NCBI RefSeq assembly: GCF_900108105.1
Contig: NZ_FNUR01000001.1
Coordinates: 186,001 to 250,000, forward strand
Length of the DNA stretch: 64,000 bases
Source: Butyrivibrio sp. Su6
Lineage (GTDB): Bacteria > Bacillota > Clostridia > Lachnospirales > Lachnospiraceae
Reading direction: 5' to 3'
Positions 46,336-53,096 of this stretch are shown piece after piece. The notes beneath the pieces were generated by a model. It saw only the letters and a program-made list of their open reading frames with translations, was not told the origin of the DNA and ran no database searches. Numbering within the stretch: the first letter of the stretch is position 1; every line of letters begins with the position of its first letter. Both the position numbers and the translations under genes were made by a program.

Positions 46336-48615
46336 ATGGTACAAAACTTCGACGACGGAAAAATTGAAGCCATTGAGGAATTTCAATCGCCGGATGTGCT
46401 GTATGAAGGACTTATAGCAAGAGTAAGAAAATATCATCCATCGGATGATATTTCTCTTATTGAGAAGGCATATCAAAAGGCGGCTGAAGCCCACAGAGAT
46501 CAAAGACGTAAATCGGGTGAACCATATATAATTCACCCTCTTTGTGTTGCAATAATACTTGCAGATTTAGAGCTCGATAAAGAAACTCTGGCGGCAGGTC
46601 TTCTTCATGATGTCGTTGAGGATACTATATGCACTAAAGAAGGGATTCAGGAGGAGTTTGGAGAGGATGTAGCTCTTTTGGTAGATGGAGTTACAAAACT
46701 GACTGCTCTGCAGCTTACAACTGACAGCGCCGGCAAGACTCAGGAACAGCTTGATATACAGGCTCAGAACCTTAGAAAGATGTTTCTTGCCATGGCAAAG
46801 GATATCAGAGTAATTCTGATAAAGCTTGCGGACAGGCTTCACAATATGCGTACTCTTTCTCATATGCCTCCTGAAAAGCAGTCCAGGATTGCGCAGGAGA
46901 CCCTTGATATTTACTCACCTATTGCAGGAAGACTCGGTATCAGCCGTATCAAGGTTGAGCTTGATGATCTTTCGCTTAAATATCTTAAACCTGATGTTTA
47001 TTATGATCTTGTTGAAAAGGTTGCAACAAGGAAGAGCGAGAGGGAAAAATACGTTGAGGACATTTGTGAAAATGTTCGAGATGCTATTTCTGCTGCAGGT
47101 ATTACGGGTGATGTAAACGGCAGAGTTAAGCACTTCTTTAGCATATATAAAAAGATGCGCAACCAGAATAAGACTCTGGATCAGATCTATGATCTGTTTG
47201 CTATCAGGATAATAGTTGGTACTGTTAAGGACTGTTATGCGGCTCTTGGCGTTATACATGAGATGTATAAGCCTATTCCCGGCAGGTTTAAAGACTATAT
47301 TGCCATGCCAAAGCCCAATATGTACCAGTCTCTTCATACAACGCTAATAGGCCAGACAGGTCAGCCTTTTGAGATACAGATCCGTACTTATGATATGCAT
47401 CGTGCAGCTGAATATGGTATTGCGGCTCACTGGAAATATAAGGAAGCTTCAGATGGTAAAAAGTCTGAAAGCGGCGAGGAAGAGAAGCTTATCTGGCTTC
47501 GTCAGATATTGGAATGGCAACAGGACATGTCTGATAACCAGGAGTTTATGAGCCTGTTAAAGAGTGATCTTAATCTCTTTTCCGAGGATGTGTACTGCTT
47601 TACTCCAACCGGCGATGTAAAGAATCTTCCAGCTGGATCGACACCTATTGATTTTGCATACAGTATTCATAGTGCTGTGGGCAATAAGATGATCGGTGCC
47701 AAGGTTAATGGCAAGCTTGTTCCTATTGATTACAAGATTCAAAATGGTGACAGAATTGAAGTTATCACCAGCCAGAATTCCAGAGGACCCAGCAGAGACT
47801 GGCTTGCGATCGCTAAATCTACATCTACCAAAAACAAGATCAATCAGTGGTTTAGAAATGAACTTAAAGAGGAGAACATAGTCAAGGGACGTGAACTTCT
47901 CATTGAGTATTGTAAGAGTAAGGGCATAGATCTTTTCTCTATTTCAAAACCTGAGTTTCAGAATATAGTTATAAAGAAATATGGTTTCCACGACTGGAAC
48001 GCAGTTCTTGCTGCTGTTGGACATGGCGGGCTAAAGGAAGGCCAGATCGTAAATAAGATGCTTGAGCTTAATGATAAAGAGCACAAGCGCAATATTACCG
48101 ATGAAGAAGTTCTTGCAGCTGTGGCTGAATCCAATGTAACACCCCAGGTTTCAGGATCTGACAATGCTATAATTGTTAAAGGCGTTCATGATGTGGCTGT
48201 AAGATTTTCAAAGTGTTGCAATCCTGTTCCCGGCGATGACATATGCGGTTTTGTTACTAGAGGAAGAGGCGTATCAATTCACAGAAGAGACTGTGTTAAC
48301 GTGATCAAGATGCAGGAAGAGGACAGATCAAGGCTTATTGAGGCCAGATGGCAGTCTGATTCTCAGTCCTTTGGCAAGTACGCAGCTACTATCAAGATAT
48401 TTGCCAATAACAGAAGTGGACTCTTGGCTGATATATCACGAGCTCTTACTGAGAAAAATATCGATATCATTTCCATGAATACAAGGACCAGTAAGCAGGG
48501 ACTTGCTACAATGGAAACATCTTTCCAGGTTTCATCAAGAAATCAGCTTAGAGAGATTGTTGACAAGATCAGACAGATTGACAGTGTTATTGACATTGAG
48601 AGGACTACAGGTTGA
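46336..48615 (+). CDS. rel: Bifunctional (p)ppGpp synthetase/hydrolase
   Basis: A 759-residue stringent-response enzyme. The hydrolase HD domain is intact (GEPYIIHPLCVAIIL, LLHDVVEDT, IKLADRLHNMRTL); the synthetase domain has GRVKHFFSIYKKM, IYDLFAIRIIV and PGRFKDYIAMPKPNMYQSLH, with the RFKD motif of bifunctional Rel proteins. TGS follows (CFTPTGDVKNLPAGSTPIDF), then the zinc-finger-like helical region with KCCNPVPGDDI and a C-terminal ACT domain (NRSGLLADISRALTEKNIDI). It lies five bases after apt and ends by a one-base overlap (TGATG) with the MBL gene. Confidence 0.97.
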   Translation: MVQNFDDGKIEAIEEFQSPDVLYEGLIARVRKYHPSDDISLIEKAYQKAAEAHRDQRRKSGEPYIIHPLCVAIILADLELDKETLAAGLLHDVVEDTICTKEGIQEEFGEDVALLVDGVTKLTALQLTTDSAGKTQEQLDIQAQNLRKMFLAMAKDIRVILIKLADRLHNMRTLSHMPPEKQSRIAQETLDIYSPIAGRLGISRIKVELDDLSLKYLKPDVYYDLVEKVATRKSEREKYVEDICENVRDAISAAGITGDVNGRVKHFFSIYKKMRNQNKTLDQIYDLFAIRIIVGTVKDCYAALGVIHEMYKPIPGRFKDYIAMPKPNMYQSLHTTLIGQTGQPFEIQIRTYDMHRAAEYGIAAHWKYKEASDGKKSESGEEEKLIWLRQILEWQQDMSDNQEFMSLLKSDLNLFSEDVYCFTPTGDVKNLPAGSTPIDFAYSIHSAVGNKMIGAKVNGKLVPIDYKIQNGDRIEVITSQNSRGPSRDWLAIAKSTSTKNKINQWFRNELKEENIVKGRELLIEYCKSKGIDLFSISKPEFQNIVIKKYGFHDWNAVLAAVGHGGLKEGQIVNKMLELNDKEHKRNITDEEVLAAVAESNVTPQVSGSDNAIIVKGVHDVAVRFSKCCNPVPGDDICGFVTRGRGVSIHRRDCVNVIKMQEEDRSRLIEARWQSDSQSFGKYAATIKIFANNRSGLLADISRALTEKNIDIISMNTRTSKQGLATMETSFQVSSRNQLREIVDKIRQIDSVIDIERTTG

Positions 48616-49271
48616 TGGAAAAGGCTTTATCTATTGGAATGTTTACACTTGGCATGGTTGGAACAAATTGCTATTTTGTTTATAAACCTGATGCTGAATG
48701 TAACACAGAAGATTGTAAGCATGTTATATTTTTTGACCCTGCCGATCAGGGCAAAAAAATATATGAAAAGCTATCAGAGAATGGTTTTGTTATAGACCTT
48801 ATCCTTTTGACACACGGGCACTTTGATCATATTGGCGGCGTGGAAGAGCTTAAAAATCTTTCGGGCGCCAAGGTCTATTGCTATGAAAAAGAACAGGCTA
48901 TGTGTAAGGATGCATATTTAAATCTCTCAAACGATTACAATATGCACCTTAAGATTGTTCCGGATGGTTTATATAAGGACGGAGATACAATTTCTGCGGC
49001 AGGTATGAGTTGCAAGTTGATCGCAACTCCGGGCCATACATCGGGGAGCTGCTGTTACTATTTTGAAGAGGGCGGCATTCTGATAAGTGGAGATACCCTG
49101 TTTGAAGAATCTGTTGGAAGAACTGATTTTCCGACAGGCTCTACAAGCGAGATAATCAGATCCATAAAAGAAAAACTCCTTGTTCTTCCTGATGAAACTG
49201 TAGTTTATCCGGGTCATGGTGAAATTACAACAATAGGACACGAAAAAATGTATAATCCGTTTGTTATTTAA
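48615..49271 (+). CDS. MBL-fold hydrolase, glyoxalase II-like
   Basis: A 218-residue cytosolic metallo-hydrolase. The start LSIGMFTLGMVGTNCYFVY and the metal motif LTHGHFDHIGGVEEL are typical of the YcbL/YqgX subgroup; LIATPGHTSGSCCYYFEEGG, ISGDTLFEESVGRTDFPTG and VYPGHGEITTIG give the remaining ligands. The ATG overlaps the rel stop codon by one base. The gene order rel - MBL hydrolase - hemZ is common in Clostridia. Activity on S-lactoylglutathione is doubtful because clostridia usually lack glutathione; another thioester may be the substrate. Confidence 0.9.
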   Translation: MEKALSIGMFTLGMVGTNCYFVYKPDAECNTEDCKHVIFFDPADQGKKIYEKLSENGFVIDLILLTHGHFDHIGGVEELKNLSGAKVYCYEKEQAMCKDAYLNLSNDYNMHLKIVPDGLYKDGDTISAAGMSCKLIATPGHTSGSCCYYFEEGGILISGDTLFEESVGRTDFPTGSTSEIIRSIKEKLLVLPDETVVYPGHGEITTIGHEKMYNPFVI

Positions 49272-49308
49272 TGCGGATTATATTTTTTTGATTTATTTGA
49301 GGCTTATT

Positions 49309-50745
49309 ATGCAGGTTGTTTTAATAAAAGAAGATAAGTATACATACGATATTCATTCCCTTTATAAGGCTTTTTATCCAACTGAGGATGTAAAGGTTAT
49401 TTTAGAGAATGACCTTGATAAGATAGATGAAGTAAAAAGGCTAAATTCTGATATCACTGTTTCAAGTGTTGATGTCAGCGTTTCAAAAAATGAGCTTAAA
49501 AAGAGCATTTACCTGGATCTGTCTGCTAAAACAGGTAAGACTCTGCCTTGGGGAAACCTTACGGGTATAAGACCTACAAGGATAGTTATGAATCTCATTG
49601 AAGAGGGAAAAAGCGACGATGAGATAGCTCACTATATGAAAGATATCTACTGTGTATCGGATGAAAAGATTGCTCTTAGTCTTAAGATTGCCCACAGGGA
49701 AAAAGAAATACTTAAATGTATAGATTACAAGAATGGTTACAGCCTGTATTTAGGGATACCTTTTTGTCCCACAACATGTTTATACTGTTCTTTTACGTCC
49801 TATCCAATAGGAGCTTTTTCGAATATTGTTGACGATTACCTTACTTGTCTTGAAAAAGAAATTGATTATGTTGCAGAGAATTTTAAAGATAAAACTCTGG
49901 ACACAGTTTATATTGGCGGAGGTACACCTACAACTCTTGAGCCTCATCAGCTTGAAAGACTTATTGGATACCTTAAGTCAAAACTTGATTTTTCAAAAGT
50001 AAAAGAGTTTACAGTTGAGTCGGGAAGACCTGACTCTATAACAAGAGATAAGCTTAAAACTATGAAGAAGATGGGTGTGACCAGAATTTCTGTAAATCCT
50101 CAGACAATGAGGGATGAGACCTTGAAGCTCATAGGAAGAAGGCATACAGTTTCTCAGCTTATCGATGCTTATAATATGGCTAGAGAAGAGGGCTTTGATA
50201 ACATCAATATGGATATTATCCTGGGACTTCCGGGCGAAGGCGCAAGCGATGTTGCTTATACAATGGAAGAGATAAAAAAGCTTGATCCTGATGATCTTAC
50301 TGTGCATTCCCTTGCTATAAAAAGAGGATCAAAGCTTGCAGAGATCATGGAACTTGCCAAGCATAGAGGCAAAGATAGCACCACCGGTTCTTTTGATGAT
50401 AAAAAAGATATTCTTGATGATATAAAGAATACAGAAGAAATGATGGAGATTGCCCTGAAGGGAGCAAGGGATATGGGGCTTGAACCCTATTACCTATACA
50501 GGCAGAAAAATATATCCGGCAATTTTGAAAATACCGGTTATGCCAGAAAAGGCAAGGCAGGAATTTATAATATTTTGATCAATGAAGAGGTTCAATCCAT
50601 TGTTGCGCTTGGAGCCGGCACTGTGACAAAGAGAGTTTACGGATATGATGGCAGGATAGAGAGGTGCGATAATGTAAAGGATGTAAAACTTTACATGGAG
50701 CAGATTGATGAAATGATAGATAGAAAGAGGAAACTGTTTTTGTAA
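49309..50745 (+). CDS. hemZ: Coproporphyrinogen dehydrogenase-like radical SAM protein HemZ
   Basis: A 478-residue radical SAM protein. The N-terminal 150 residues contain NLTGIRPTRIVMNLIEEG, typical of HemZ; the cluster motif is FCPTTCLYCSFTSYP (CxxxCxxC), followed by TVYIGGGTPTTLEPHQL and NMDIILGLPGE. HemZ is named as an oxygen-independent coproporphyrinogen oxidase, but it is also found in bacteria without haem synthesis, and its true reaction there is unsettled. I start at the ATG after TTTGAGGC; the longer frame begins within the upstream gene end. It is the last gene of the apt-rel transcript. Confidence 0.9.
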   Translation: MQVVLIKEDKYTYDIHSLYKAFYPTEDVKVILENDLDKIDEVKRLNSDITVSSVDVSVSKNELKKSIYLDLSAKTGKTLPWGNLTGIRPTRIVMNLIEEGKSDDEIAHYMKDIYCVSDEKIALSLKIAHREKEILKCIDYKNGYSLYLGIPFCPTTCLYCSFTSYPIGAFSNIVDDYLTCLEKEIDYVAENFKDKTLDTVYIGGGTPTTLEPHQLERLIGYLKSKLDFSKVKEFTVESGRPDSITRDKLKTMKKMGVTRISVNPQTMRDETLKLIGRRHTVSQLIDAYNMAREEGFDNINMDIILGLPGEGASDVAYTMEEIKKLDPDDLTVHSLAIKRGSKLAEIMELAKHRGKDSTTGSFDDKKDILDDIKNTEEMMEIALKGARDMGLEPYYLYRQKNISGNFENTGYARKGKAGIYNILINEEVQSIVALGAGTVTKRVYGYDGRIERCDNVKDVKLYMEQIDEMIDRKRKLFL

Positions 50746-50785
50746 GAATCAGTGCCCCAATTTGCCTTAAACTTTTCTAAAGAGA

Positions 50786-50814
50786 TTGAAAGATATTGTG
50801 CAATATGCTATCAT
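50786..50814 (+). promoter_or_regulatory. Promoter of the membrane protein-hypBA operon with an operator-like palindrome in the spacer
   Basis: TTGAAA (50786-50791) and TATCAT (50809-50814) are spaced by exactly 17 bases. The spacer is almost filled by a palindrome, ATATTG-TG-CAATAT (50793-50806), where a bound repressor would block RNA polymerase. Further ATATTG copies lie at 50813-50818 and 50833-50838, and CAATAT at 50857-50862. The regulator is unknown. Confidence 0.65.
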
Positions 50815-50831
50815 ATTGATAATAAAATGAC

Positions 50832-50863
50832 GATATTGCTCAGAAAAATAATAATGCAATATC
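50832..50863 (+). repeat. Inverted repeat next to the ribosome binding site
   Basis: GATATTGC (50832-50839) and GCAATATC (50856-50863) are perfect 8-base arms separated by 16 bases and end directly before AAAGGAGG. The same hexamer ATATTG occurs in the promoter palindrome just upstream. It may be a second operator or a leader hairpin that affects translation. Confidence 0.6.
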
Positions 50864-50877
50864 AAAGGAGGTTTTTT

Positions 50878-51996
50878 ATGCTATTCCAACTTTATAGCAA
50901 CCATGCAGCTATGCAGCTCATTGGATGGGTGTTGGTATTCTGTGGTCTTATTCTTATGAATGAGATTGGTCGTAGGACCAAAACTGGTGGAATCGTTGTA
51001 TTTGTAGTGATTCCATGTATCTTAACTGTTTATTTTATTCTGGCACATTTAGGAATGTTCGGTGGTGCATCAAACCCAACCGTAGCATTCATGGACGGAT
51101 GGTTCCATTACTTCAAGCTTTATGCTGCTGATATCGGCTGCGTAGGCTTTATGATGATCAAGTACAAATGGGGCATCGGCAAAGAAAAATGGTTTGCATG
51201 GTTCCCATGGTTCATCGTTGCAGCAAACATCATGATCGCTAACGTTTCTGATATGGAATCTGCTCTTGCAGCTTTCTCAATCACAGGAAACTTAAGTGGT
51301 GCATGGTGGGCATCTAACGAAGGCGTATTTATTTACGGCGGATGGTGGAACGTTGTTAATGCTCTTGCAGGAATGATCAACATTTTCTGTATGACAGGTT
51401 GCGTTCACCTTTATACATCTAAGGATAAGAACGAGTCAGATATGCTCTGGCCTGATATGACAATCTGGTTTATTCTTGCATACGACGTTTGGAACTTTGA
51501 GTATACATACCTCAACCTTCCTACACATTCATGGTACTGTGGTGTTGCACTTCTTCTTGCTCCTACATTTGCAAATGCATTCTGGAACAAGGGTGCATGG
51601 ATCCAGAACCGTGCTAATACACTTGCTATCTGGTGCATGTGGGCTCAGGTTGTTCCTGCATTCCAGCTTAGTTCAAAGTTTGCAGCAGCACTTCCTTCAA
51701 TCTACGGTGGAGCTACAGCAAACGGAATTACAACAATGGATCTTTATGACAAGGCAATTAACCTTTACAACTCAGGTGCCGGCAAGACTGCACAGGCAGG
51801 CGAGATTATCGCTAGCATGGGCATAACTGCTGATCCTAGAGCTCAGGGTGTTGTTGCTATACTTGCTATCGTTATCAACGTAATTTGCATCACTGAGATC
51901 ATCAAGAGATCTATCAAACTTGGCAAGAATCCATATGCAAATGAAGTATTCGGCGATACAAAGGACTTCAAGCTTGCAATGGAGCGTGCTAAATAA
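50878..51996 (+). CDS. Polytopic membrane protein of unknown function (DUF5692-like)
   Basis: A 372-residue protein with about nine or ten membrane helices, very rich in Trp, Phe, Ala and Met. Loops contain AWFPWFIVAANIMIANVSDMES, GAWWASNEGVFIYGGWWNVVN and LAYDVWNFEYTYLNLPTHSW; conserved-looking acidic and His residues inside membrane parts (DVWNFEY, THSWYC, WFHYF) could serve ion or cofactor binding. From memory it resembles the family DUF5692 of Lachnospiraceae; no biochemical role is known to me. I start at the ATG after AAAGGAGG; a longer frame from 50752 would run across the promoter. The stop overlaps the hypB start by one base (TAATG), so it is coupled to nickel-insertion genes. Confidence 0.75.
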   Translation: MLFQLYSNHAAMQLIGWVLVFCGLILMNEIGRRTKTGGIVVFVVIPCILTVYFILAHLGMFGGASNPTVAFMDGWFHYFKLYAADIGCVGFMMIKYKWGIGKEKWFAWFPWFIVAANIMIANVSDMESALAAFSITGNLSGAWWASNEGVFIYGGWWNVVNALAGMINIFCMTGCVHLYTSKDKNESDMLWPDMTIWFILAYDVWNFEYTYLNLPTHSWYCGVALLLAPTFANAFWNKGAWIQNRANTLAIWCMWAQVVPAFQLSSKFAAALPSIYGGATANGITTMDLYDKAINLYNSGAGKTAQAGEIIASMGITADPRAQGVVAILAIVINVICITEIIKRSIKLGKNPYANEVFGDTKDFKLAMERAK

Positions 51997-52664
51997 TGGA
52001 TAATGTAAGAGTTATTGAAGTAAAGCGCAGCATATTTGAAAGCAACGATAAGGATGCTGACAAACTGCGCCAGGAGCTTAAGGAGAGCAAGACATTTCTT
52101 TTGAACTTAATGTCTTCTCCTGGATCAGGTAAGACAACTACCTTGAAAAAAACAATTGAGCTCTTGAAAGATAAATACCGCATTGGCGTCATGGAAGCTG
52201 ACATTGATTCAGATGTTGATGCCAAGACAATTGCGGCAACCGGTGTTAAGGCAATTCAGCTTCATACCGGTGGTATGTGTCACCTTGATGCTGACATGAC
52301 AAGACAGGGAATCAGAGAGCTTGATACAAGCGATGTTGATTTTGCAATTCTTGAGAATGTTGGAAATCTTGTCTGCCCTGCAGAATTTGACACAGGAAGC
52401 ACCAAGAATGCTATGATCTTATCTGTTCCTGAGGGACATGATAAGCCACTTAAGTATCCTTTGATGTTTTCAATTTGTGATGTGGTTTTAATAAATAAGA
52501 TTGATGTTATGCCTTATTTTGATTTTGACCTTGAAAAGGTAAAAGAAAATATCCTGTATAGAAATCCCAATGCAAAGATAATTCCTATCTGTGCAAAGAC
52601 TGGTGAGGGTATGCAGGAATGGGCTGACTGGCTCTCAGCTCAGATTGATGAAGCTATAAAATAA
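51996..52664 (+). CDS. hypB: Hydrogenase nickel-incorporation GTPase HypB
   Basis: A 222-residue G3E-type GTPase that, with HypA, delivers Ni to [NiFe]-hydrogenase. P-loop SSPGSGKTTTL at about 41-51, MEADIDSDVDAKTI, the conserved metal site GGMCHLDADM, ILENVGNLVCPAEFDTG and the GTP-specific NKIDVMPYF are present. There is no His-rich nickel-storage stretch at the N-terminus. The start overlaps the upstream membrane protein stop. No hydrogenase structural gene nor hypCDEF lies in the window. Confidence 0.95.
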   Translation: MDNVRVIEVKRSIFESNDKDADKLRQELKESKTFLLNLMSSPGSGKTTTLKKTIELLKDKYRIGVMEADIDSDVDAKTIAATGVKAIQLHTGGMCHLDADMTRQGIRELDTSDVDFAILENVGNLVCPAEFDTGSTKNAMILSVPEGHDKPLKYPLMFSICDVVLINKIDVMPYFDFDLEKVKENILYRNPNAKIIPICAKTGEGMQEWADWLSAQIDEAIK

Positions 52665-52683
52665 ATGGCAATAACAAGATGGG

Positions 52684-52713
52684 GATGCCAGGCGATCAAC
52701 TTCGCCCGGCATC
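52684..52713 (+). repeat. Stable hairpin between hypB and hypA
   Basis: GATGCC-A-GGCGA and TCGCC-C-GGCATC form an 11-pair stem with one A/C mismatch and a 6-base loop. It has no T-run after it, so it is more likely an mRNA stability or attenuation element than a full terminator. Confidence 0.55.
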
Positions 52714-52733
52714 TTCTTGGGTAAAGGATAATT

Positions 52734-53078
52734 ATGCACGAGTTGGGCGTTGTTTTTCGTATAATTGATGACCTTACTGAAGTAGGTAAAGAGAATGAAC
52801 TTGAAAAAATTCATTCAGTAACTTTACAACTGGGGGAAGTGTCCGGAGTAGTGCCACATCTTTTGACAGATGCGTGGAAATGGGCTTCGGATAAAACTGA
52901 GCTTATGAAGGGCTCAGAGCTTATTATTGAAACTCTTCCGGCAGTTACATTTTGTGAGGACTGTAAGAGTGAATATGAAACTGTAGCGCATGGCAAGATC
53001 TGCCCTAACTGTGGCAGTGAGCACACATATCTCTTAAAAGGCAACGAATTTATGATAAAAGAGATAGCGGCTACTTAA
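52734..53078 (+). CDS. hypA: Hydrogenase nickel-incorporation protein HypA
   Basis: A 114-residue Ni and Zn metallochaperone. The N-terminal MHE nickel site is intact (MHELGVV), and the structural zinc site is formed by Cys74, Cys77, Cys90 and Cys93 (FCEDC and ICPNC). Length is standard. AAAGGATAATT precedes the ATG. It follows hypB by 69 bases with a hairpin between and precedes the large flavoprotein gene by 18 bases. Confidence 0.95.
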   Translation: MHELGVVFRIIDDLTEVGKENELEKIHSVTLQLGEVSGVVPHLLTDAWKWASDKTELMKGSELIIETLPAVTFCEDCKSEYETVAHGKICPNCGSEHTYLLKGNEFMIKEIAAT

Positions 53079-53096
53079 TGAGTTTTTAAAAGGAAA

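Noticed and set aside
50752..50877. Longer N-terminus for the DUF5692-like membrane protein
   Set aside because: It would translate through the -35/-10 promoter and operator repeats; the internal ATG has a perfect AAAGGAGG site.
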